Below are positions 31,424-43,839 of a stretch of DNA of 64,000 bases, piece by piece (position 1 is the first letter of the stretch; each line of letters begins with the position of its first letter). This DNA comes from Schizochytrium sp. TIO01. Lineage: Eukaryota > Sar > Bigyra > Thraustochytrida > Thraustochytriidae. The notes below the pieces were generated by a model. That model saw only the letters and a program-made list of their open reading frames with translations, was not told the DNA's origin and ran no database searches. Location of the stretch: contig SMSO01000032.1 in the NCBI GenBank assembly GCA_004764695.1, positions 6,096,668 to 6,160,667 of the forward strand, written 5' to 3'. Made by a program: the position numbers and the translations under genes.

Positions 31424-32134
31424 ATTAGAAAATAGTACATTGGGGGTCATTCGAATGCTCTGAGTCAGACATTAGCTAGTAGTATCTGTTCTGTGACGAG
31501 TATTTATGATATCTCGCTCTCCTTATTGAATCCTCTTTTTTGCACACAAAAAAACACATATATCACACACTCATTATAACCACTTACACTTTAAAATGTG
31601 CAACCATGTTGTTTGCTTTTCGAAACCACCCTTCCTCTTCTTTGTGTCTTGACAATATATAATGAAGGCTTTATGTGCATTGCTCCTATTTTATGTGAAA
31701 ATGCTCTCGAGTTTGAATTCTCGAGCATTTCAAACGGACAAACTTCAGTCAAACACCGGATTATAGAAATTCTGAGCAAGTTGTTGTATAATTGACAACT
31801 TTTTTTGTTACTTTTTTTTTTGGTAAAACTTGAATTTCCCAAATTATATGATTTTGTATTACGTTCTTAAAACAGGTAGGTAAGTTTTTAGTGGTTCAGG
31901 TGAGAGCAATGGCAAAGATGCTATGTTTGAACACAAGCTCAGCAAGCCTGGTTATCACTACGATCTTAACATAGTGTGGTACTTGAAAGTAAAGCTGGTA
32001 AAACGATCTTGTTCATTTTCTTTTTCTTTTTCTTTTTCTTGCAAAGAAAAAGCAATGATAAGAACAAACAATAACACCCCCTTCGGCCCGCACCTGATAA
32101 TGGCGTAATTATAGAGGGATTTATTCAAGAAGGT
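31424..32134. other. Intergenic, convergent 3' ends
   Basis: 711 bp, AT-rich, between the converging Hsp110-like and aminopeptidase genes. It contains a (TTTTTC)n run at 32013-32040 and no gene I can see. Confidence 0.5.
32013..32040. repeat. (TTTTTC)n short repeat
   Basis: About four TTTTTC units in the shared 3' spacer. Confidence 0.7.
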
Positions 32135-34402
32135 TTACTCCTCTAGCCCAAAATCCCGAGCAATCATCTTTTGCGCGATGGCATGGTACCGCGACCGGTT
32201 CTCCTTAAATGTATCGAGCGCAGTAGCTTTTCCTTTGGGTCCAGCCTGGAAAAGGGCGCGATACAGAGGGCGAACAAATTTCATGCGGCCCTGCTCCAGA
32301 AGGAAGCGCACCACCATCCCAAAGCGGCGTTCATCACGTGTCTTCAAACATAAAAGACACCAACGAAAGAGAACCTCGCTATTGCGCGTTGAGGAAAAAT
32401 TGTACCACTTGTCAACAGCATCAATGAGCTCGGTTGTAATGAGTTCATCATCTGCATCAAGAAGGAGTTGCACGAAAGCAATAAGCTGGTCTGCACTCCA
32501 CGAAGTCAAATGCTTGGACGACCAGCTCGGTGGACTACGCTTATCCAGCCAATGGGCCGCAGCTTGAGACACTGCATCAATGAGAGAAGTATCAAGGGGA
32601 GGTTCCCAGTCCGGCATACCAGGTGCATGAACCCATTTGTCCCAGTCAATAGTGTTTAATGTAGCTTCCGGAAGTTTCTTGTACTTTCCAAAGTATTCAA
32701 GAAAGAATGTCTTAAAATCAGTCCATGAAACCGTGCCATACTGGAATCGTAGGATATAGGCTTTGAGGAAGGCTTCAAAGAGCTCCGGGCCACCCACTAG
32801 GTCCTCCAAATACAACAAGAATGTTGCACCCTTTTCGTAGGGAACCATCGAAAAGGCATTGTCCGGGTCTTCGTCTTCCAAAGGGACATGCAGACGAGTA
32901 AAGTCATGATCTTTGCCAAAGAGTTCAACAGAATCCTTAAGCCTGTGCCAGCCCGCTTGTTGCTTCAGTGAGGCAATTCCTGATCCATAGATACGCTGAA
33001 TAATTCTTCGTTCAATAAAGACCGTAAAACCCTCATTAAGCCAAAAGTCCTGCCACGTTGCGTTAGTTACAAGATTACCAGACCAACTGTGAGCAATCTC
33101 ATGAGCGATAATGTTACCCAAAGACCGGTCGCCTGCCAGCAAGGTGGGTGTTACGAACGTGAGCGTCGGGTTTTCCATGCCGCCGTAAGGAAATGACGGC
33201 GGGAGCATAAGCAGATCATAGCGCCCCCACACGTAGGGACCACAAATGCTCTCGGCGGTCTTGAGAAACTTTTCAGTCTCAGCAAACTCGTAGGCACCAA
33301 GGTCAACAACTGAAGGCTCGGCCCATACACGCGTACGGGGACCAATATCGCGGGATTCAAGGTCCCCCACAGCTAATGCTACCAGGTATGCCGGGACAGG
33401 AACCTCTTGCTTGAAAGTATAGGACTTGCGATCCCCGCTTGACGATGTGGGTGCTCCATTGCTGCTCCCATCCGAAGTTGCGATAGCACCCATGAGGGCT
33501 ACAAGTGGATCTGGAACGGTAATCCGTGCGTCATATGTGCATTTAACAGCCGGGGCATCCTGGCAAGGGATCATGGAACGGCAGTGGATGGGCTGGTTCT
33601 GCGTGAAGAGATATGGATGGACACGACCAGCAGTCTGTTCAGGAGGTAACCATTGAACGGCTGAGCAAGCCTCCCCAGGAGCTGTCTCGTAGAGAATCTC
33701 TACCTGAACGTCAGTTCCTGCCTTACGCGGGCTACCCGGGAGGTTGATACGCAAAGCAGTGCCAAAGGCCTTGTGTTTATCACCGAAAGAGTACTCTGCA
33801 TTTTGAAAGCTACGAGCGCTGTTGAGAACTCGTACACCAGTTACTGTGAGTGATGAAGTGTCCAGGACAAGCTCTGAGGTGCCGTCGCGGCGGATAGCGG
33901 CGTGAACTACGACTGTTCCCTGGAGAACACGGCGTTGAAAGTCTACATCGAGGTCTAAAGACATATGGGTCACAGCACACGAGTCAAAATTCGCAAACGA
34001 GGTGGGTTCACGGATGTCTTTTGAGATGGGGACACGAACGGCGCGATGCACTGCTGTCAGGCAGCCTTCATGACTGCAAGATTTTTGCGAACCGGGCATG
34101 GTTGAGCCCTGTATTGAGCATCCTGATCCAGAAGTGCCAGCTCCTGGATCTGAAGGCGATGCCGTGCCACCAGAATTCATACCTGCAGCATCCCCATACC
34201 CAATAGAATTACGGTTTCCATGGGAACTGCCTGAGGAAGAGCTATCAGTGGAATGTTGCTGTGCAAGACGCTGAGATTTAAGGTTTTGCTGGCGACGCTG
34301 AATAGCCCAGAGAACACCAAGGGCTGCAGCTGATGTTACCAACACTGCGCCCAAAGTCACTGCCACTGTGGAAGACTTAATAGACATTGAAGACTTCGAC
34401 AT
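32135..34402 (-). CDS. M1-family zinc aminopeptidase, leukotriene A4 hydrolase-like, membrane-anchored
   Basis: 755 aa, ATG at 34402. Residues 14-34 form one hydrophobic helix followed by Arg/Gln-rich sequence, that is, a signal anchor. A Ser/Gly-rich linker runs to about residue 115. The M1 catalytic unit follows: substrate-binding GGMEN at 407-411, zinc motif HEIAH at 434-438 with the third ligand in NEGFT (Glu457), then an alpha-helical C-terminal domain as in the LTA4H/RNPEP branch. These enzymes trim N-terminal residues from peptides, and some also hydrolyse leukotriene A4. LTA4H itself is cytosolic and about 610 aa, so the extra 115-120 residues with an anchor are unusual and predict a membrane-bound enzyme. 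All metal-binding residues are present. Which epoxide-hydrolase residues are kept cannot be judged by eye. Confidence 0.9.
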   Translation of the reverse strand: MSKSSMSIKSSTVAVTLGAVLVTSAAALGVLWAIQRRQQNLKSQRLAQQHSTDSSSSGSSHGNRNSIGYGDAAGMNSGGTASPSDPGAGTSGSGCSIQGSTMPGSQKSCSHEGCLTAVHRAVRVPISKDIREPTSFANFDSCAVTHMSLDLDVDFQRRVLQGTVVVHAAIRRDGTSELVLDTSSLTVTGVRVLNSARSFQNAEYSFGDKHKAFGTALRINLPGSPRKAGTDVQVEILYETAPGEACSAVQWLPPEQTAGRVHPYLFTQNQPIHCRSMIPCQDAPAVKCTYDARITVPDPLVALMGAIATSDGSSNGAPTSSSGDRKSYTFKQEVPVPAYLVALAVGDLESRDIGPRTRVWAEPSVVDLGAYEFAETEKFLKTAESICGPYVWGRYDLLMLPPSFPYGGMENPTLTFVTPTLLAGDRSLGNIIAHEIAHSWSGNLVTNATWQDFWLNEGFTVFIERRIIQRIYGSGIASLKQQAGWHRLKDSVELFGKDHDFTRLHVPLEDEDPDNAFSMVPYEKGATFLLYLEDLVGGPELFEAFLKAYILRFQYGTVSWTDFKTFFLEYFGKYKKLPEATLNTIDWDKWVHAPGMPDWEPPLDTSLIDAVSQAAAHWLDKRSPPSWSSKHLTSWSADQLIAFVQLLLDADDELITTELIDAVDKWYNFSSTRNSEVLFRWCLLCLKTRDERRFGMVVRFLLEQGRMKFVRPLYRALFQAGPKGKATALDTFKENRSRYHAIAQKMIARDFGLEE

Positions 34403-36574
34403 GGATTCTAGGAATTAAGGATGAAGTGTATGTACACCTTTGTTTAAATTCCTCTCCCGTTAAAGTGATATATCGAGGTATTTTAGGATTGACCGAAATA
34501 GGGGCTGCTGTGATATCTTTACCAGTTTCGGAGCTTACAATGACTTTTCAGATTCCTGAGACCCCGAGGGCCAAGTCTTTTGTTGGCTAGATGAATAGAA
34601 GAATGCGTGAGTAGATGGACCGCCCGCCGGAAAAACGGCACGATCGAGGTCCGCCGACGGCTTTGCAGTGCCGTTCACCACTCGCTTTGCGGAAGGTAGT
34701 CCACGATCCAGACTCCTGCCGTGCTTTTCTTCACCCAGGACCGCTTCGCCGCTACACAAGCGTACCTGCGATCCAGATCTAGTGCTTTGATCGCGTCTTT
34801 TTGTCTCGATGACGTTCGTTCTCTTTTCCTCTTTTTCTAATCTTCTTTCCTTTTATACAAAATCAGCGTATTAAAACTAGCTAGGTAGTACTACCGACCT
34901 ACCTGAGTTCTTTTTCCTTTCACCATTTCGCCCTAGTGCTATTGATTACCATAACATGACCCTTAGGAGAAATTGCCATCGAAAGTTTCTTATTTTCTTT
35001 TGTTCCGGATGTTCTCCCTTGTTCCACACGTTCTAACTCTAAAACATGGTGCTTCGTATGCCTTACCAGGAGTGAGTGAGGGCTTTCGGCCCAAGCACTG
35101 CATAAGTCTCAGTTTCGCTAAGCTTGCTGCGCGTAAACCATGCATTTTGCTCGCGCCGCCTGGCTTTGTTGTGGCTGGAGGTATTGACTGGTCGGGTCGG
35201 GTTTGCGGCTTTGTTTTTGTGCTGGGTAGGCGGCAATTGGAAAGAATAGAATTGGGGTTGCGCAGCTATCAATCAACAGTATTAGTGCAGTAGGAGGTAG
35301 TACTTGTGGGGTGTGGCATTCAGGTTCATTTGTGACCACGTGCAAGGGCGAATCTATATAGCAGTATTTGGCTTTTTAACCTGCACTTGTTCAGATTGCC
35401 GAGCCTCCTTTATTTGATCGCTTGCAGATTGACTTTATACTTCTATACATATATCTCACAGGCCCATATTGTACATATACTCGTGCAACTAGAGGCATTC
35501 AGCATGTGATCACACGCAAGACACGACTTCATTGTGATGTTCTTGAGTGGAGCTGAGATAGCATATTTCTAACGCTATCTAGGTACCTAGGTGTCTTGCT
35601 ACCTAGTAGGTTGTAAAAATTCAATGGGAACTAGTACTGCAGGACTGAGTTTGACGTGTAAGCAGTTATAAGAAATTGTGAGCGTTACGAAAATATGGTT
35701 GGGCGCTCGCTACACTGTAGAGCGTCTCGCAATGAGGAGAATATTTCACATACGCTCCAGACATGCATGTATGATGGAGACCTCGTTTATTATGAATTAC
35801 TTTGGTGCAAAATTAAGCAAGGAAACCTAGAAATTGTGTTTGACTTTCTGGACACAGATTTCAAGGGAGTTCGCTAGCTATGCATTGTGCTGCGTGGCAA
35901 GACGAAGAGAAAAACCAGCGGTAGAAATAGCAAGTGTGTTTCAAAGATGATTAATTCCTACTAAAGACAAATGAAGGAGTATGAAAGGAGGAGATGAACG
36001 GCTGGCACCGGTTAAAGCAGACTTCAATATGAAAGGCGGCATCAAAATTCCATGAGCGTAGTAACTGAGATAAATCTTGGAGAAAGAGCCTATCTATAAT
36101 CTACTTCACGTGAGCGTATTAGGAGAGCGTATTTGATAACTAATCCATCACATTTGAAGAAGAAAATGGGTAGGAGGTAAAATGTTCATTCTAGGAAAAT
36201 GTTTCCTTCTTTGTCGTTGAGGATACAGGGTCAATTCTACATATAATGAGAGGAAGAATAGAAATGTATAGGGAAGAGATAGAAAAGCGGCGGTATAAAC
36301 AGGCGAGCAAGAATGTTATTCAAAACATCTGATTCGAAAGAATGGTTTTGTATGAAGGGGGGGGTCATTTCTCCTCCAATCATTCCTCACCATCTCGAAG
36401 CGCGCCGGGTGTGGAAAGGCTCATAGGAGCAACTCTATGGCGTCCAGAACGAGACCAATAGGGTGTATTATTGAGTTGTACAGCTGTCGTTAAAGCTGTC
36501 GAAGTTCCGTTTGTTGTCATTGTGGCTTGTGAGTTTGAATATTAGAGACTAGATATGGCATAAGGTTCGCCATT
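34403..36574. other. Intergenic, 2.2 kb
   Basis: Between the aminopeptidase start and the FAD synthase stop. It contains a CTAGGTACCTAG palindrome near 35579 and no frame I accept as a gene. A 46-codon minus-strand frame at 36520-36380 is protein-like and lies just after the FAD synthase stop. Confidence 0.45.
36380..36520 (-). other. 46-codon open frame after the FAD synthase stop
   Basis: Starts MTTNGTSTALTTAVQLNN and includes YWSRSGRHRVAP; ends TGA at 36382-36380. Composition is protein-like. It may be a chance frame in the 3' UTR, a tiny gene, or an alternative last exon joined to the GTAAGC near 36585. The phase of the visible acceptors does not fit the last option well. Confidence 0.2.
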
Positions 36575-37501
36575 TCATGAACGGCTTACCCGCTCAAACT
36601 TGTCTCCCTCATCAAGCTCGTATGCTGGTAGAGATGAATCCCCCCGAACGAGTTTGGGATTCTTCTGTGTTGTGTGAATTGACCCTAGTGAGGTGTAGCC
36701 CTCGTCGTACAACTTGCAGTACTCGAGCTCGCATCCTCGCAAAAATGCCCAAATTGTACGGTAAGACCAGTTGAGAATGGGATTAATTCGAACAATATCG
36801 GGCCACCCTGGCGAGCAGTGCTCAAAGTGGTTCAGGTTGACAGCATAAGGGTCGGTCCGACGCTGGCCCATCAGCACCGCCTTGATGCCAGACGACTCCA
36901 TCATGGCCAAACCTTCCTTGTAGGAACTCGGGTAGACGTCTACCGTAATTCCGTAAGTGGCTTTGATCTGGTCTACGAAGGCGTGCATCTCAGGGAACTC
37001 ATCGACCTTCTTAAAGTAGACAACCTTGAAGGCAGAGAGTCTGCGATCAGGCCTGCATCCAGGGAACTTCTCCTCAAGCACGACACGGAGAAGATGCAGA
37101 ACGACGGTGCAGTCTTTGCCTCCGTTGAAGGAAAGCGCAAGCTGGTTGAACTCGTACTTATTCAAGGCCTCGCGTAGCACATCGAGACTTTCATGAATCT
37201 CGTCTTTAACCTTACAGTCCACGCCCGCCAGCATGGATTCCAGCTTGGGTCCAAGCGGCGACGACTGCTGATCACACGTGGCAGATGAAGACGATTCCAA
37301 AGGAGCTGAGGGCGAGGGCGGGGAGGGTACGGACTCAGGCGCGTGGAGAGGCGTGGAGGGCATGGTCATGGTGGTCGTCATTGTGGGCTCTGAAGGCAGT
37401 GTCGATGCGGTGTTCGAGGCTCCCTGGGCTGCTTCCGAGGGCGTGCAAGAAAACGAGGACGCGTCGAGAGCTTCGCAAATGCTTTCCTCCGGCACGGGCA
37501 T
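36575..37501 (-). CDS. FAD synthase (FMN adenylyltransferase, PAPS-reductase fold)
   Basis: 308 aa from the ATG at 37501; the open frame extends upstream only to a TTG. It converts FMN and ATP to FAD, the last step of flavin cofactor synthesis, as yeast Fad1 and the C-terminal part of human FLAD1 do. The first 85 residues are Ser/Pro/Thr-rich and probably disordered. The catalytic domain follows. The PP-loop is LALSFNGGKDCTVVLHLL (about residue 125). Next come MGQRRTDPYA, INPILNWSYRTIWAFLRGC, and LYDEGYTSLGS, the signatures that bind FMN and ATP. There is no fused molybdopterin-binding domain, so it is the fungal-type single-domain form. The end, KFERVSRS, resembles the ER.SR ending of FLAD1, so I take the stop as real even though GTAAGC just inside it looks like a splice donor. 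Confidence 0.88.
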   Translation of the reverse strand: MPVPEESICEALDASSFSCTPSEAAQGASNTASTLPSEPTMTTTMTMPSTPLHAPESVPSPPSPSAPLESSSSATCDQQSSPLGPKLESMLAGVDCKVKDEIHESLDVLREALNKYEFNQLALSFNGGKDCTVVLHLLRVVLEEKFPGCRPDRRLSAFKVVYFKKVDEFPEMHAFVDQIKATYGITVDVYPSSYKEGLAMMESSGIKAVLMGQRRTDPYAVNLNHFEHCSPGWPDIVRINPILNWSYRTIWAFLRGCELEYCKLYDEGYTSLGSIHTTQKNPKLVRGDSSLPAYELDEGDKFERVSRS

Positions 37502-40500
37502 GCGGGCGTGTGCGGGGAAGGCGCTTTGGAGCGCTGGCCTGCGGCGCAAGGGTCTGAGTGATGATCTGTTATGTATTCCAATCTCCAATCCCTCTCTGTT
37601 TACATGTCTCCTCAATTATTACAATTGAGAAGTACTTTTCAATTTCCCTTCTTTGTTCTATATGTGAGTGCATTCATTTACAGGAATAGACTCTTTTTCT
37701 TTCTTTTTTTTCCTCAAAGACTGAAATTAAAAAATAGATAAAATAAAACTACGCAAAAATGAGGTTTACAATGAGGTTTTGATAAGCGCAGAATAATAAT
37801 AATTGTTTTGTTGTTGGGATTATTTGCTTGAATAGGGCGCCTAAAAGCTGCACGCAAATGCTCAGAAGTTCTGCCAAAAAAGGCGCCCACGTCTGTGGAA
37901 ACCCGTCAAAAGCCGAGGCAAATGCTGCTCGACTCAACGTGAGGCAGGCCTTCTGTCACTTTCTAGTCCGTGCATGCGTGACGCAGAGACACTTCAAAGT
38001 TCTTGCGCACAAAGACGCCACGCGAGGTCGAGAATGGGATTGTTTTGCTGCCGATTCTGCATCAAAAATGAAAAGTGACGCGGCCTTGTGAGCGAATCAC
38101 TAGTGGTCCCACTTAGCGTTAAAGCTAGCTAGCCGAGTTTTCTTTTTGGCTTTGTTTCTGTTTTCGAGGAGGCTCATTAAACAACTTCGACTGCCTAACA
38201 GTACCTTATCAGGCACATAGCCAACCCTAAGCGAATAAGAATACCAGCACCTATTTTAAAATTTAAAAAAAAAAAAATAAAAAAATATATATATAAAATT
38301 ATGGGAAAAAGGTACTATTCTTTTCAAGTTATTTCACCTATACTATTAAAATGGGTTGTTCAGTCGGAGGAGGAGTTCATTTCATTTCTCCGCACGCGAT
38401 TGAATGCGGGGGTCTCCGAGGAAGTGAGTTTAAGACGAGGTCATTGTCGCATAAATGAGCCCATGAACTGCGCAAATTAAGGGTCGAGTGCCACGATTTG
38501 CAGTTATCATCCTCGACTGCACTATCATTCGTCTCGATCCCTTTCGAAACCAGTGCCTGCAATTCTCCTTTTCTTTTCGCCTCTTTTCTTTTTTGTTTTG
38601 TTTTCTTTTGCTTTGTTTTCTTTCTTTTCTTTTCTTTCTATTGTGCTTTCCCTTCAGAAAAGAAAGAAAATGAGATAAGTTAAGTCATTTCACTCTTCTT
38701 TTGTCGTGGCCAAACAAACCTCTGCATCGAATAAATCGCGTGCTTTCTTGAACTCTCCCCACGAAAGCCGCGCATTTTCCAAACATGCGTGTCACCATCG
38801 TCCTCTCTGTAAGCTCCCATCAACTTCAACCTCGCATCAACGGGGAAAGAACGAAACGCAGTGTAAACACGGCACGGCACTGCTGCACTGTGCTTTTCTT
38901 TTTTATTCACTTTTCCGCTGCAGTCGCACACCACGCGGGCTACACGGTGTCCCTTAAGAGCCGCGCCCCCGCGCATCTCTTTCCTCCCTTCGCCTCCTCA
39001 TTCCTGTCCTTCACAAGATACAACACAGGCGGCGCCATGAAAACGGTGCAAAATACCGACGGGAGCGATCGATGTCGCGCATATTGGAGCTCCCTGAGCT
39101 ACGGCCTTTGGCCTTTAAATGCGGCTTTCTTGGAGTCTTTCTGGGCAACGTTCGATATCATAAGCCGTCGCACGGTTTTTAGGATTCCAGGTTTTACAAG
39201 TAAGTCTTAAATGGGCAGGACAAAGAAGAGTCTCAGAATTCCCGCGCGAACCCTATTAGGGGACTGGGGGGAGTGGGGCAAATACGGGACTGCGTGAAAC
39301 TCGCGCAAATCTGCTTGGAGAAAAGCCGTCTCTTTCGAAGTCACAGTTTATTGGTTTGATTGTAGATTGCGAGCGACACGAATTGTGGGACACCTGGTGC
39401 TGATTGCTTTACCTTCGAGGCGACCTTGGGTGTCTAGCGTGATCACGAAAACTTCAGGTCATGAGTTTCCAAATGCAATTTGGGCTGGCCTGCTCTCCGG
39501 GATAGTAGGACACGAAGTTGCGCAGGGTATTACTGTGCAGGGGCCGAATGGAATTTCTACAGGAGACAATTCTATGCAACATAAGATTCCCTGTGCGGTC
39601 TTTTCTTAAAGTAGTACATATTTTATGTTATAGACTAAAAGAAGAAGGAAGCCTTTTATACATTCAAAAAGATGTTAATGTAAATCGTTCCTGTACATAA
39701 TACTATTGTAAGGCGATCAAAGTTTATTGTTATTTTTCGTGTTTTGATCCATCATTGTAAACCAATGGAAAATATATTTGACCTTTTGCACCGGTCAGAA
39801 GAGCTTTGGATTTTTGCTAGTCTGTGATAGCGCTCGTCTGACTTATCCTTTTGGTCACAGTTACGTTAAAGCAGTGTTCCATGTTGCTAGATATTAGTGA
39901 ATCAATGAGGATTCATGCGAAGTCAGAAAAGACCACGAATTAAACTTATTTGCAATATGTTTCTTTTGCATAAACTACTTCGTCCTCCAGATGCGGCTTT
40001 TGAGCAATCCCGAATGCCCACATGCTTAATTATGTCATATCGCTTGCTATCCTAATAAATTGTAATTCTACTACAGGCTCCTATCGTTGCCCAAGTTCCC
40101 GTCAACTTGCAGTATAAAAGGAACAACTTCTGAATCCTTCCAAAATCTCAAACCAAGGCGGTGCCTAGAAAAAGTAAGATTTTGCCATCTGATACAGTGC
40201 GCATATTTGCCCGAGAGTCAATGTTAGTATAACAATATCTACCATAAACAATAGAAGTGCGCAAACATCCAAGAGTACTACACTCTCAATTGTCAGCGGC
40301 GTTTCTTGTTAGTCGCTATACGACGAAGCCTATTGTGACTTCAAGTTAGATTTGTGTATCCTCAGGCTGGCGGGTGCTGAGGAAGAGAACTGAGGAAGCG
40401 GGGATTGTTTAGTTTTGTTAACTTCACGCACAAAATTCTAAGACTTCGCAGAGGCCAAACATTCTCAGCTCCCCAACTTTTGTTCTGCCTTCTCATTAGT

Positions 40501-42240
40501 TTGTCGACTTGGGTTCCATCAATGTCGTGAAAGATGCTCTCTTCCAGGATATCATATAGAATATTTAAAAGACAAGACACAACATTTTGATAGTACCTGG
40601 ATGGGGACTCTCGACTTGAGAGTCAAGTTTATATCTACCTGACTTCTACATATTTCTTTAAAACTTTTCAACAGTATAGAGAACATAATATTACAATGCT
40701 CTCCTTTCGTAATTACAATTAATAATGTATAAAAAGAATAATATAGAGTTTGCAAGATTGTAATATTGCAATCTCTTCTTAATGGATTAAATGCACGATC
40801 TCAATCGGAGCACCACATATCAAGTAGTACCTCCGCTATATTCAGAAAATGAGTCAACGGTTTTAGGTAACGAGATTGACGAGGACAAATATTATGATGT
40901 CAACGATGGCATCAGAGTAGATTTTTGACGCAAGTGATTCCAGATTTGTCCCTACTATGCTGTGACCAGTTAAAGGTGACAATCGTATCTTCTCTTTTAT
41001 TTTTTAACCCTTGTCTTATTGCATTTACAAACGTATCTTGCACAATAATGGGTTTCGTCTGATAGTCTCCAGAAAGTGGCAGGCCTCAAAACTCGAACAT
41101 ATTGATCTGTTCACAGGTAACTTGCTAAGCTTAAACGTTCAAAAGTGCTCAGAGCATATGATCTCCTACGGGACCCTCCTCTTGAAGAAGGCGTGGGAAG
41201 TATTACAAGACATCCAGAATGTTTTTAGAAAACGTTACAACTCAAACAAAAGTTGGGTTTTTCTTATACTCCTCAACAACAGACATTTTGGCTTTTTGGT
41301 CCACCAATCTGCCACGGCCAATAAGTTATAAATACCGGGAGAGTTGAAAGATCGTCTGTGTCATAAAAACTCAGATCTTCATGTTACTAAATAGCACCTA
41401 GTACCTATGATTTGTGCTATCAGTGTGTAGCTCTCTCTATAGGTGCTCGTACCACCACTACCGAACCAGAGAACTTTTCTAAATGGGGATCGCAGCGGAA
41501 GGCAATCTCAGCCTGTAAAATCTGAATCTATATATCACCCCCCATCCGCGAAACGAGCATATCGGCTACGGCCCATGGGTATACAAAACCATCTTCAGCT
41601 CTTAGTAAGCGCGCACCTTTTATTCGCGGAGAATGGTTGCAGCGCCTAGCTAGTGTAATTATTCCCGCCTCCTAGGAAGCGACCACTGAACAATAATAAT
41701 GGGCCTAGGAAAAGAGACGTTGAAGAAGAATCACCACATTGTAAAAGCCGAGGCAATATTGTCAGAGCTATCTAGCTAGAGGCGCAAAAAGATCGAGCAT
41801 GCTTCGCTTGCTTGAGATCCATCAGTATATCTAGCTATAGGTGCTTTAAAACAACATCCTTCCCTCTTTGGGTGCCAGAATACCACTCTTGAGCAATCGT
41901 GAAGTAAACTACCCTCGCGACAACGAATCAATCAATCATTCCATCAATCAATTAAATTATTCATTCAATCTTCGGCCCACTGTTATGAGAAACAAAAACT
42001 ACCCTTCACATATTCCATAAACTTCACTTTCATTGAACGCCCCACAATCATATTCATCCCTTCACAGCTTTTCCTGTAAACGCGCCCTCGGTTCAATCAG
42101 ACACTGACATACCTTGCGTGTGCATGGCCTTCGACTTGATCAGCCATTCATTCGACCTGCGACTGCGGCGTTGAGGCGCAACTTTGCTCTGCACGGCGTG
42201 CGGATATTCTTCTCCTCGGCGCTTCTACTGGCTCGGAATC

Positions 42241-42285
42241 AAACAACTCTGAAGTTGATCATGAAACAACTTTGAAGTTGATCAC
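42241..42285. repeat. 23-bp tandem duplication
   Basis: AAACAACTCTGAAGTTGATC at 42241 is repeated from 42264 with one C-to-T change. Confidence 0.8.
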
Positions 42286-43732
42286 AATTATCACCTCCAC
42301 GATCATTATCGTTCTCTGCAACATTAAGTACCTACTTACAACTTCTGTGGGTGGTGCGTCTAATATCCAATCTCACCACAGCACATCATCATTGGCAGAG
42401 CAATCAACCTGTTGCTATCTAACGCAACGCAATACTTCTCAAGAATGATCGTTATCCAGGTTTTGCTAGCTGTATCTTCTTCGGAGTGGAATACGACATG
42501 GAGTTAAAGAGCTGCTTCTCTTTGTGCATCGCAGACAAGGCTGACGAGATCTGTTTGAGGACTTTTAAGCGTGGGATTCTCTGGCCTAAAGTTGCATAAA
42601 ACCCAACCCAATCGAGGTCCAGCTTGCTCAACCAAAGCGAATAACCAACCTCCTTGAAAGAATCTAAATCAAGATTGTAGTGGATAATTCTTCGTAGATC
42701 ACCTTCAAGAATTCTTGAGACGCAGCATTTTCATGAACAGGCCTTGGTAATAGCTATGAAACATACCCAACCTTGAGATTTGAGAAGAAATTTATATGTG
42801 GGGAATCGCAGCTTCTTCTCAAGTTTGGCATCATAGAAACAATAAAATCTGAAAGAACTTGGGTTTCGGCAAATCGAGGATAGCATTTACGATGGTAGAG
42901 TACTAATATGACAAGATTGAAGAATGTATCGAACTAGCCGTTCATGCCGTAGCAACTTGGATCGACAAGCGACTTCCAACCCATGGCAGGGTGTTGTTGT
43001 TGATGCTAATGCTTTTTCCTACTAGATCAGTAAAGACGTATATTTGCAGATTCAAGCAATTACTTATGATGGACCTGCGACAATGCTGCTGATTATGATG
43101 ATGGATGACCAAGTTGCCAAAATCGTAGCGAAAACTCGCCTACTCAGACACCCCTTCTGTCCCTTCGTTCCTGAGACACCCATGCAACAACCTGATTAGA
43201 TTGTGATACAGGGGGGTACATTACCTAGAATGCCGTGTCTTCTAATTTCGTGAAATAAAACACAGGTTGTCTGTCTTGTACAGCTTGAGAGAGTTCTTCC
43301 CATTGGCGCAAAATTGAGACAGAATATTGTTTCTCGAAGAAAGAAACACGGCCAGAGAATGACGCAGCACATGACTCGGAGGCAGCCAGCTGCAGGTTCT
43401 TCGGGCCAGCGTTGATGGAAATAGGTAAGAGAAGGCGAGTTCTTCTTGGAGTTCTTCGCGATGATAGCTGATGAGAATAAAAAAAGTAAAAAACAAAACA
43501 CTTCATCGATAGAAGAAAAAAGAAATCATAGGCACTAATCTGTGTGATCTTTTTCCACCTTTTCTTCTCCGCGAAGTCGCAGGCCAAGCAAGCCCCGTGC
43601 CAGCCATGGCTCAGCCTGAAGAGCGCTGTCGGTCTCTGCGCAAATAGTCCTTAGCCACGCTTATTTTCAGGAACCGATCGCTTGCTCAAGGCTTTGACCA
43701 GGTCGATCCGCAAATCAATCTATCCTCTTCGT

Positions 43733-43763
43733 CAAATTGCAAATTGCAAATTGCAAATTGCGT
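43733..43763. repeat. (CAAATTG)n short tandem repeat
   Basis: Four copies of CAAATTG in a row, ending TTGCGTG. Confidence 0.8.
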
Positions 43764-43812
43764 GAAAACTTTGCATTCTTCTTTTTTAAATACTTAATTA
43801 AAACACACTCCA

Positions 43813-43839
43813 TAGGTAAGAACATACTAGGCTTACCTA
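43813..43839. repeat. 8-bp inverted repeat TAGGTAAG/CTTACCTA
   Basis: Arms at 43813-43820 and 43832-43839 around an 11-nt loop. Same core as the hairpin at 21830-21863. Confidence 0.6.

Noticed and set aside
38680-39210. Overlapping frames on both strands as a small gene
   Set aside because: Both look equally plausible, so neither can be chosen; no motif on either.
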